From Desmonostoc vinosum HA7617-LM4 (GTDB lineage Bacteria > Cyanobacteriota > Cyanobacteriia > Cyanobacteriales > Nostocaceae): a stretch of 64,000 nt of DNA. Location: positions 147,807 to 211,806 of the forward strand of contig JAHHHC010000009.1 of NCBI GenBank assembly GCA_019359515.1, read 5' to 3'. Shown piece after piece: positions 18,612 through 24,183 of this stretch. Each line of letters starts with the position of its first letter. The first letter of the stretch is position 1. The position numbers and the translations under genes were made by a program. The notes below the pieces were generated by a model that did no database searches, was not told the DNA's origin, and saw only the letters and a list, made by a program, of their open reading frames with translations.

Positions 18612-19082
18612 AAAATGAATCTTAAGAATAATTAAATTGACAAAAATGAACTATCTCGTATCAGATTCTATTAGTCCAGTAATTTGGCTGACGCTGAAGA
18701 TGCATGACTGCAACTATCAAAATGTGCTGCTCTCTGATGGCATAAATTATTCCATAAGGAAAACTGGCTATGCGGCATGTTAGTATCGCAGAGAAAGCTC
18801 TATTCCGCAGCAAATGGGATACTATTATCGCTATATCGTGCAGGTGTCTCTAAAATATAATTTTCTTCAGCACAGATTTGACGTAGTTCTACAAAAGCAT
18901 CTGCGAGGGAAGAGGCTTTTTGTTTTTGATACCAAGCAAGGAAGTCTTGAAAAAGTTTAGGTTCTACAATCGCAGCAACTAATTTGTCCTGCTTGAAGAT
19001 TAATTGAGGTTCCGATGCAATAGCATCAATTACCTCGGGCAGTTTTTGTTGTGCTTCGTCAAGTTTCCAGTTCATTTGTTTT
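18611..19082. repeat. Segmental duplication, copy 1
   Basis: Matches 22574-23073. Both copies start with the final codons of a DUF6887 gene (GAAAATGAATCTTA), share about 145 bases with scattered differences, then diverge for about 45 bases here and about 72 bases in copy 2, and then share about 280 bases (18803-19082 against 22794-23073) that read as identical and hold the antitoxin gene. This copy lacks the body of DUF6887, which is replaced by the group II intron fragment. Confidence 0.88.
18800..19075 (-). CDS. Phd/YefM-type antitoxin, orphan (copy 1)
   Basis: 91 residues: MNWKLDEAQQKLPEVIDAIA, then EPQLIFKQDKLVAAIVEPKL. This is the Phd/YefM antitoxin fold, a small DNA-binding N-terminal domain followed by a toxin-neutralising tail ending in NSIPFAAE. 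Such antitoxins normally precede a PIN- or RelE/Doc-type toxin gene. Here the downstream side (below 18800) contains no toxin, only duplicated sequence and mobile-element remnants, so it is an orphan. Its start overlaps the 3' end of the next minus-strand antitoxin by 17 bases. It is identical in sequence, apart from the C-terminus, to the copy at 22734-23066. Confidence 0.82.
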   Translation of the reverse strand: MNWKLDEAQQKLPEVIDAIASEPQLIFKQDKLVAAIVEPKLFQDFLAWYQKQKASSLADAFVELRQICAEENYILETPARYSDNSIPFAAE

Positions 19083-19334
19083 ATAAGTTAGATGATTAAT
19101 TATAACTTTATTCCTAGAACGTAGCTCTCGCAATACTTGTTCACCAGGAATTAAATTAACTTCGCCTTGTTCAACAGACTGAAATCTGTTCTCTGCTTCT
19201 TCTGCCCAAATAGCATCTATTTCTACTTGATTTTCAGCATCGAGGCTTTTAAATAAATGTTCAGCAAGCATTGCTCTTAACCCTGGAGGTAAAGACAATG
19301 CAGTGTTGAAGATTTTGTCATAGGTGTTAGCCAT
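19059..19334 (-). CDS. Addiction-module antitoxin (unstable antitoxin family), run-on C-terminus
   Basis: 91 residues. The N-terminal ~70 residues (ANTYDKIFNTALSLPPGLRA, AEEAENRFQSVEQGEV, NLIPGEQVLRELRSR) match the putative addiction-module component family, the antitoxin partner of ParE/RelE toxins. After ELRSR the expected short ending is replaced by NKVIINHLTYKTNELET. A related remnant at 20727-20799 keeps the expected end (LRSRSK, stop, directly overlapping a toxin ATG). The toxin that should follow is missing; instead the frame runs into the Phd-type gene. It is likely an orphan whose 3' end was rebuilt by a deletion. Confidence 0.78.
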   Translation of the reverse strand: MANTYDKIFNTALSLPPGLRAMLAEHLFKSLDAENQVEIDAIWAEEAENRFQSVEQGEVNLIPGEQVLRELRSRNKVIINHLTYKTNELET

Positions 19335-19402
19335 ATTTTTTCCCAGAGTAAATAATCTTAATTTCAGTTTAAATTACTTTTTCTGTTTGTAATTGACGGT
19401 AT

Positions 19403-19702
19403 TTATAGATTACTATCTTCACTTTTTTCTAGCAACCTATCAACTTTATTCTCAATTGTATTCAGCTTTCTCAAAATAGTAGGACGGTCATTGTCTAGGG
19501 ATGCCAACAAGTTAGTCATACCCTCTTGAACAGTAGTTAACCTAGCAACAATATCTTCTAATCGTGTAAACCCTGACCGAAGTTCTTGTATACCCTCGCG
19601 CAATTCTTCCCGTTCTAGCCTTGCTTCTACCATAGAATCAAGCATTGCTTGAGCAGTTCTGGCATTACTTTCAATCAGTTGCTTGAGTTCTTGGTCAGTC
19701 AT
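19403..19702 (-). CDS. Small coiled-coil protein
   Basis: 99 residues, almost entirely helical and heptad-patterned: MTDQELKQLIESNARTAQAM, then EARLEREELREGIQELRSGF and LNTIENKVDRLLEKSED. Proteins of this kind are common in filamentous cyanobacteria and have no assigned function; they resemble coiled-coil spacers. No membrane segment is seen. It lies between toxin-antitoxin remnants, 68 bases upstream of the addiction-module gene on the same strand, and may be part of the same accessory island. Confidence 0.65.
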   Translation of the reverse strand: MTDQELKQLIESNARTAQAMLDSMVEARLEREELREGIQELRSGFTRLEDIVARLTTVQEGMTNLLASLDNDRPTILRKLNTIENKVDRLLEKSEDSNL

Positions 19703-19806
19703 GATTTGCGTGAATAAAGATTTTAGTTCCTTTAATTTTAAGACGATTTTTGCTGTTCTGCGCTTACCGCTTACAATCGAGTTAATCCTGACTCTGAAAA
19801 AATTCC

Positions 19807-19965
19807 ATGCAAATCTTTTTGTCCCCAGAGGTAGAAGCCCTGCTACAACGCCAACTAAAGAGCGGTAAATATCATAATGCCGTTGACGAGTTTACCGCCG
19901 CAGGCATCGCGCTACGATGTCTCAGACGAAGTATGATCGTAAAATTATCGAAATGGGGACAAAAT
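19807..19965 (+). pseudogene. Fused remnants of ParD-like and MazE-like antitoxin N-termini
   Basis: The frame starts MQIFLSPEVEALLQRQLKSG, then KYHNAVDEF, which resembles the ribbon-helix-helix N-terminus of ParD-type antitoxins, but breaks off after about 30 residues. From 19933 it reads MIVKLSKWGQNIP, the typical start of a MazE/AbrB-type antitoxin, and this breaks off after about 12 residues and runs in frame into the HigB-like toxin. Neither remnant can fold on its own. This looks like successive deletions joining the ends of separate modules. Confidence 0.6.
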
Positions 19966-19980
19966 ATACCAAACTCAGGT

Positions 19981-20325
19981 ATGGAAGCGCAGCCACGGGA
20001 AATTAAAAACTATATAACAGAACAAGGAAAAGAACCTTTTGCTAACTGGCTTGATTCTTTACGAGATCATAGGGCAATAGATAAAATGGAGAAAAGACTT
20101 ACAAGAGTACAGTCCGGGAATTTAGGAGATTATAAATCAGTTGGAGAGGGTGTTTTTGCGCTAAGAATTCAATACTGGCCTGGTTATCGCGTATATTTTG
20201 GACAAGATGGAAACTTAATTATACTCCTTTTGTGTGATGGTATAAAAAACACTCAAGACGAAGATATTGAGAAAGCAAAGGAATATTGGAGAGATTATGA
20301 GCGAAGTCAAAACCCAAAGAAGTAG
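19981..20325 (+). CDS. HigB-like toxin (type II RelE/ParE superfamily, Gp49-like)
   Basis: 114 residues from the ATG at 19981: MEAQPREIKNYITEQGKEPF, ANWLDSLRDHRAIDKMEKRL, then FALRIQYWPGYRVYFGQDGN and a GIKNTQDEDIEKAKEYW tail. This is the phage-derived Gp49-like/HigB branch of RelE-type mRNA interferases, with the conserved Arg/Tyr pairs (LRIQYWPGYRVYF) and the KxxQDxDIxxA end. The reading frame continues upstream to 19807, but that part consists of unrelated antitoxin remnants. The antitoxin gene starts inside its 3' end (29-base overlap), the toxin-first order of higBA modules. It appears intact. Confidence 0.85.
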   Translation: MEAQPREIKNYITEQGKEPFANWLDSLRDHRAIDKMEKRLTRVQSGNLGDYKSVGEGVFALRIQYWPGYRVYFGQDGNLIILLLCDGIKNTQDEDIEKAKEYWRDYERSQNPKK

Positions 20326-20620
20326 GCATTATCGAGAATATTTAATTGAATCTTTGAAAAACCCAGAACGTGCTGCTGGTTATATTAGCGTCATGTTGGA
20401 ATTGGATGAAGAAGGATATGATGCAAATTTATTGCGATTGACACTAGAAGAAGTTGTAGAAGCAAGAAAACAATTAGGTGATTTTTCAGAGGTTGGACAA
20501 CAGCATTTTGAAAAGTTGGATAAAATGCTTGTAGAAACTGGTGGTCAGGAAATTTTGGCTTTAATTGAGTTTTTAGATGCTCTAGGCTATAGGATTGGGA
20601 TTGTAGAGAAAGAATCATAA
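20297..20620 (+). CDS. HigA-like / addiction-module antidote protein
   Basis: 107 residues from the ATG at 20297 (an in-frame ATG at 20267 is less likely). The sequence SRHYREYLIESLKNPERAAG at the N-terminus and FLDALGYRIGIVEKES at the C-terminus are those of the addiction-module antidote family that pairs with Gp49/HigB toxins. The middle part (LRLTLEEVVEARKQLGDFSE, then VGQQHFEKLDKMLVETGG) takes the place of a helix-turn-helix but is only weakly recognisable as one, so DNA binding is uncertain. It overlaps the toxin gene by 29 bases and is very likely co-translated. Confidence 0.8.
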   Translation: MSEVKTQRSRHYREYLIESLKNPERAAGYISVMLELDEEGYDANLLRLTLEEVVEARKQLGDFSEVGQQHFEKLDKMLVETGGQEILALIEFLDALGYRIGIVEKES

Positions 20621-20622
20621 AC

Positions 20623-20727
20623 TTAAGTTTGTACCAATTTGCCTCTCGTCTCGCGGCTGATATTGTCATAGTAAGCAACAGCATCATCTAATTCCTGTTT
20701 GGCATCAGGATGAAAATCATACGCCAT
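20623..20727 (-). pseudogene. ParE/RelE-type toxin, N-terminal fragment
   Basis: 34 codons: MAYDFHPDAKQELDDAVAYY, then DNISRETRGKLVQT and stop. This is the standard first helix of ParE-type toxins of the RelE/ParE superfamily. The catalytic or gyrase-binding C-terminal two thirds are missing. Its ATG overlaps the stop codon of the antitoxin remnant (TAATG), the normal arrangement in an antitoxin-toxin operon. Confidence 0.78.
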
Positions 20728-20799
20728 TACTTACTCCGAGAACGTAGCTCTCGCAATACCTGTTCGCCAGGAATTAAAGTAACTTCGCCTAATTCATCT
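20727..20799 (-). pseudogene. Addiction-module antitoxin, C-terminal fragment
   Basis: Reads GEVTLIPGEQVLRELRSRSK, stop, on the minus strand, closely matching residues ~57-75 of the antitoxin at 19059-19334. Upstream of it the frame reads SRRISIIYSDELG, which resembles the Rpn-type sequence SRIYLDKLG found in the pseudogene at 21124-22110. The antitoxin tail therefore seems fused to a piece of an Rpn-type gene. No start codon is available. Confidence 0.65.
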
Positions 20800-20905
20800 G
20801 AGTAAATTATACTAATACGCCGACTCTGAAGAAAACATTATATATCCTAATTGGTAATGCTATAATTAGCGGTAAATAAATCTGTTTATTAATAGAAATA
20901 TTAAA

Positions 20906-21115
20906 ATGAGCAATTTACCCGTGAAGATGTTATTAAAAGAAATTGATAATTTAAGCAGAGAAGAAAAGATACAATTAATCCATTATTTGACTAGACAAAT
21001 AGAAAAGCAGTACCCCAAAACAGAATCGAAAAATTTAGTTGAATTATTCCAAAATTCTCCTCTATTTGGTGTGGATATAGATTTGGAACGTCAAAGTAGC
21101 TTTTATTCTCTTTAA
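20906..21115 (+). CDS. Small antitoxin-like protein (orphan)
   Basis: 69 residues: MSNLPVKMLLKEIDNLSREE, then KIQLIHYLTRQIEKQYP and ELFQNSPLFGVDIDLER. The pattern (helical N-terminal part with LSREEKIQLIHYL, then a short tail naming the toxin-binding segment) is that of small VapB-like antitoxins found beside PIN-domain toxins in cyanobacteria. No toxin follows: the next base pairs hold the 3' end of an Rpn-type pseudogene on the other strand. Start and stop are clear; function is inferred only from resemblance and context. Confidence 0.6.
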   Translation: MSNLPVKMLLKEIDNLSREEKIQLIHYLTRQIEKQYPKTESKNLVELFQNSPLFGVDIDLERQSSFYSL

Positions 21116-21123
21116 TTTTAAGA

Positions 21124-22110
21124 CTATTTTTGCTGTGCTACTTGCTGAACTTGTGCAATATCTAAGTCTAAAGCCTGTGCTACCTGTTCTTGGGTTAAAC
21201 CCAGTGCTAACAGTTTCGGGATGGCTTCTAATTTTGCTTCTAAACGTCCTTCTTGTTTACCTTTTTGTTCCCCTTCTTCTCTAGCTTCTTGATAAACCCG
21301 CGTTTGCTTCAATTCACTTAAACCAAACATTGCTTCTATCTCCTCTCGACTCATTTGCGGAAATTTATAAACTAGAATTGTCTCTATTAATTCTAGTAAT
21401 TGTTGTTGTGGCAGTTGTAAATTTACTGCTTGCTGAGTGCGGTTGATTAATTCCTTGGCGCTGTTAATGGCTGTGTCTTCATCTTCTATTACTAATTTTA
21501 TCGTAGCAATGCCTATTGGTAAGGATGCAGCTGAACCTAATTAGGACTTACGCATTCACAGAAAAGTCAAAATAACAGGTATAGTTTTCAAGGCTTATAG
21601 CTAGATTTTTCAATGAAATTTTAGCGATCGCACCCAATCAAGGGTGATTGACAAAAGCCTAAAACAACGTATTTACGTTGATACACAAGATAGTTATTTT
21701 GTACAGTGCGTAAGTCCTACTAATTTATCTAGGTAAATTCTACTGATTCGCTAGCTGTGGAAGAATTCTATGAAATCTTCTTTTTCACCTATATCTATAT
21801 CTCTTCTGGGATAAATTACCACTCCTCGCCAAGGATTTTTGCGTCTATTTTGGCGTAAGTATAAAGAAATTTCAGAGACTAAGCACCAGTAAATCTCTGT
21901 GTCTGGTTGAAACTGAACCTCGACAAAATAAATCGGCACTTGTTGATCTTGGATGGGCAGAAATACACCATCAATTCTCAAAGCTGTTTGCTTGACTTCA
22001 ACTGACGCAAATTGGTAAATGTTGGCAGTTTCGGGAGCATTGCCAATCAGTTCAAAAAAGATGCTGGGGAGTTCTTGAAATAGGCGATAAAATATGCTGT
22101 CGGTTTTCAC
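21124..22110 (-). pseudogene. Rpn family (DUF2887-type) recombination-promoting nuclease, disrupted
   Basis: The N-terminal half (from the GTG at 22110: KTDSIFYRLFQELPSIFFEL, SVEVKQTALRIDGVFLP, IYFVEVQFQPDTEIYWCLVS) carries the PD-(D/E)XK-type core of Rpn/YhgA-like nucleases. It ends at a premature TAG (21753-21751) in a position where a sense codon is expected (FFHS, stop, RISRIYLDKLGSAASLPIG). Shortly after that a 178-base MITE interrupts the gene. Beyond the MITE the frame continues through KLVIEDEDTAINSAKELINR to the end, including the C-terminal MSREEIEAMFGLSEL region and the coiled, Lys/Glu-rich tail. The in-frame ATG at 21354 could still start a 76-residue C-terminal product. The gene is dead in its full-length form. 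Confidence 0.82.
21542..21719. mobile_element. MITE, 178 bp, with 13-bp terminal inverted repeats
   Basis: Starts TAGGACTTACGCA and ends with its exact complement TGCGTAAGTCCTA. It is flanked by a direct repeat CTAAT (21537-21541 and 21720-21724), a 5-base target duplication. It has no coding capacity and contains one GCGATCGC site. It sits inside the Rpn-type pseudogene; removing it together with one CTAAT restores the downstream reading frame. Mobilisation would need a transposase from a related IS elsewhere in the genome. Confidence 0.9.
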
Positions 22111-22119
22111 CTTCGGTTT

Positions 22120-22356
22120 TTGTGTCACTGTAGGACTTATATTATTTATGTCACAATTGAGGAAAACACTATATATCCTACAACCCGGCAAGCACTTATG
22201 TGTATTATTATTTGCCAGTATTTATCTAATTTCTACCGGGATATTCAGCTATTTCGTTTTAGCGACATAACTGGCAATGTGTTTATTTTAGCAGGTGATG
22301 AACTGCAAATCCTTGTATTTCGTGATGGAACTTGGAGATTTGTCAATGAAACCTAA
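22120..22356 (+). CDS. DUF6888-like protein
   Basis: 78 residues as drawn. The recognisable part starts PTTRQALMCIIICQYLSNFY, then RDIQLFRFSDITGNVFILAG and ILVFRDGTWRFVNET, matching the small DUF6888 family of cyanobacteria (Cys-rich helix, then a beta-hairpin). The first ~20 residues (MCHCRTYIIYVTIEENTIY) are not typical and overlap the leader of the divergent Rpn pseudogene, so the native start may have been lost; an internal ATG at 22198 would give only 53 residues. The gene overlaps the DUF6887-like gene by 11 bases. Function is unknown. Confidence 0.65.
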   Translation: MCHCRTYIIYVTIEENTIYPTTRQALMCIIICQYLSNFYRDIQLFRFSDITGNVFILAGDELQILVFRDGTWRFVNET

Positions 22357-22588
22357 TTTTGCCCAAATGTCCACAAAAGAATTAAGAGCATATGTGCTTG
22401 CTCATCGGCAAGATATAGAAGCTTTGGAAATTCTATTTAGTCGGCGTACTCCTGACTCTCAAGCAATTATATATCCGTCAATGTTTACTGAAGACGGTCA
22501 ACCAATAGAAGAAAATCATCACATAATTGAAGAAGCGATTAGACAGAGAATTGATGCAGGAAATAGCCACGAGGAAAATGAATCTTAA
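22346..22588 (+). CDS. DUF6887-like protein
   Basis: 80 residues from the ATG at 22346: MKPNFAQMSTKELRAYVLAH, RQDIEALEILFSRRTPDSQA, then an acidic tail ending SHEENES. The MKPNF-x-QM...KELRAYVL...R start is typical of the DUF6887 family, which in cyanobacteria is encoded directly after DUF6888. The 11-base overlap with the upstream gene suggests coupled translation. The last four codons (ENES) also occur at the edge of the duplicated segment at 18611, so a second copy once existed there. Function is unknown; the size and organisation are like those of a toxin-antitoxin pair. Confidence 0.72.
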   Translation: MKPNFAQMSTKELRAYVLAHRQDIEALEILFSRRTPDSQAIIYPSMFTEDGQPIEENHHIIEEAIRQRIDAGNSHEENES

Positions 22589-22733
22589 AGATAATTAAAT
22601 TGACAAAAACGAACTATCTCATATCAGATTTTATTAGTCCGGTAATTTGGCTGACGCTGAAGATGCATGACTGCAACTATCAAAATGTGCTGCTCTCTGA
22701 TGGCATAAATTATCCCATAGACATCTGGTGAAA

Positions 22734-23066
22734 TTAACTGTGCGTAACCCAAAAACCTTGTAGAGACGCGAAATTTCGCGTCTCTACATTCATTTCCGCA
22801 GCAAATGGGATACTATTATCGCTATATCGTGCAGGTGTCTCTAAAATATAATTTTCTTCAGCACAGATTTGACGTAGTTCTACAAAAGCATCTGCGAGGG
22901 AAGAGGCTTTTTGTTTTTGATACCAAGCAAGGAAGTCTTGAAAAAGTTTAGGTTCTACAATCGCAGCAACTAATTTGTCCTGCTTGAAGATTAATTGAGG
23001 TTCCGATGCAATAGCATCAATTACCTCGGGCAGTTTTTGTTGTGCTTCGTCAAGTTTCCAGTTCAT
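22734..23066 (-). CDS. Phd/YefM-type antitoxin, C-terminally extended copy
   Basis: 110 residues. Residues 1-91 are identical to the protein at 18800-19075. Where that copy stops after PFAAE, this one continues MNVETRNFASLQGFWVTHS because the stop codon has been lost and a palindromic repeat is read through in frame. The extension encoded by the palindrome is VETRNFASL. No toxin gene follows on the minus strand; the DUF6887-like gene ends there convergently. Whether the extra tail affects folding or stability is unknown. Confidence 0.8.
   Translation of the reverse strand: MNWKLDEAQQKLPEVIDAIASEPQLIFKQDKLVAAIVEPKLFQDFLAWYQKQKASSLADAFVELRQICAEENYILETPARYSDNSIPFAAEMNVETRNFASLQGFWVTHS
22760..22787. 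repeat. Perfect 28-bp palindrome (GTAGAGACG family) inside a coding region
   Basis: Begins GTAGAGACGCGAAA and ends with its exact complement. It has the same arms as the element at 3270-3297. It lies within the 3' end of the extended antitoxin gene and is translated in frame. Confidence 0.92.
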
Positions 23067-23161
23067 TTGTTTTCAGATTTAGTAGCAGGTCATTTTGATT
23101 TTAGTTTAGGTGACTTTTTCTGTGTCTAGCTAAATATTCAAAACTCCTAACTCAGCACTCA

Positions 23162-24172
23162 CTACTTTAGCCGCCAAATTTTGATGGTATTGTCATCACT
23201 ACCATCAGTGCGGCCAAGCGCGTCACCAGCACCACTGACAAGGGTCTTGCCATCTGGGCTGATGACAACGGAATTAACCTGCTCAGAATGACCTGTAAGA
23301 GTGCGGATTAGCTTTCCTGTTGTCAGATTCCAAAGTTTGATGCTGCTGTCATCACTACCACTGGCAAGGGTTTTGCCATCTGGGCTGATAGTGACGGAAC
23401 GAACATAATTAACTTTAGGCATGTCACCGGGAAATGGAATAAAAACTTGATTAACTTCAGGTATCTCAACCGGAAATCTAATTATAGCTAGGCTGAAGGC
23501 GATGGAATCAACCGATTTAGAATGTCCAGTGAGGGTACGGATTAGCTTTCCTGTTTGCACATTCCACAGTTTGATTGTTTCACCACTACCTTCGGCAAGG
23601 GTTTTACTATCTGGACTGATGATAATATTGCTGGAAGACCCTTCAAGGGTGTGGATTAGCTTTTCTGTTGCCAGATTCCACAATTTGGTGGTTCCGTCAA
23701 GACTCTCGCTGGCAAGGGTTTTGCCATCCGGGCTGATGGCGATGGAACGAACCCGCGAAGAATGCCCAGTGAGGGTGCCGATTTGCTCTCCCGTTGCGAG
23801 ATTCCATAATTTGATGGTGTTGTCAGCACTACCACTGACAAGGGTTTTGCCATCTGGGCTGATGGCAACAGACCTAACCGAGTCAGAATGACTTGTAAGA
23901 GTGCGGATTTGCTTTCCTGTTGTCAGATTCCAAAGTTTGATAGTGGTGTCAGCACTACCACTGGCAAGGGTTTTGCTATCTGGGCTAATGGCGACAGAAT
24001 TAACCGAGCCAGAATGCCCTGTGAGGGTGCGGATTTGTTCTCCTGTTGAGAGATTCCACAGTTTGATGGTATCGTCATTACTACCACTGGCAAGGGTTTT
24101 GCCATCTGGGCTAATGGCGAGAGAATGAACCGGGCTAGAATGCCCTGTTAGAGTTCTTTTTAACCCTGTCAC
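23162..24172 (-). CDS. WD40-repeat protein (probable C-terminal half of a split kinase-WD40 protein)
   Basis: 336 residues forming seven WD40 blades of the type LTGHSSPVHSLAISPDGKTL, then ASGSNDDTIKLWNL. Blades 1-4 are almost identical to each other. Blade 5 is shortened (LEGSSSNIIISPDSKTLAEG); blade 6 carries an insertion (IIRFPVEIPEVNQVFIPFPG); blade 7 has an insert ALGRTDG. The only start is a GTG (24172) 11 bases after the kinase stop codon and in another frame, and no ribosome-binding site was recognised. In relatives such blades are the C-terminal part of a Ser/Thr kinase, so a frameshift in the linker is likely. It could still be produced by reinitiation. Confidence 0.8.
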   Translation of the reverse strand: MTGLKRTLTGHSSPVHSLAISPDGKTLASGSNDDTIKLWNLSTGEQIRTLTGHSGSVNSVAISPDSKTLASGSADTTIKLWNLTTGKQIRTLTSHSDSVRSVAISPDGKTLVSGSADNTIKLWNLATGEQIGTLTGHSSRVRSIAISPDGKTLASESLDGTTKLWNLATEKLIHTLEGSSSNIIISPDSKTLAEGSGETIKLWNVQTGKLIRTLTGHSKSVDSIAFSLAIIRFPVEIPEVNQVFIPFPGDMPKVNYVRSVTISPDGKTLASGSDDSSIKLWNLTTGKLIRTLTGHSEQVNSVVISPDGKTLVSGAGDALGRTDGSDDNTIKIWRLK

Positions 24173-24183
24173 CAGTTCAATTT

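Larger units (their letters stand above)
22574..23073. repeat. Segmental duplication, copy 2
   Basis: Partner of 18611-19082. This copy retains the complete DUF6887-like gene at its left end and carries a perfect 28-base palindrome (22760-22787) that copy 1 lacks. The right-hand 280 bases are identical to copy 1 by eye, whereas the left-hand part has several substitutions, a pattern suggesting recent gene conversion of the antitoxin part. Confidence 0.88.

Noticed and set aside
18644..18781. A 45-codon plus-strand frame (MNYLVSDSISPVIWLTLKMH) in the duplicated segment.
   Set aside because: In copy 2 the corresponding frame diverges after the shared segment and there is no ribosome-binding site; no domain was recognised.
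22130..22145. A TAGGACTTA sequence near the Rpn gene start as a second MITE end.
   Set aside because: Only nine bases match the MITE end and no partner end or target duplication could be found.
23502..24128. Plus-strand frames opposite the WD40 gene.
   Set aside because: They are antisense shadows of the repeated blades and repeat the same LARVLPSGLM peptide; the minus-strand WD40 translation explains the region fully.
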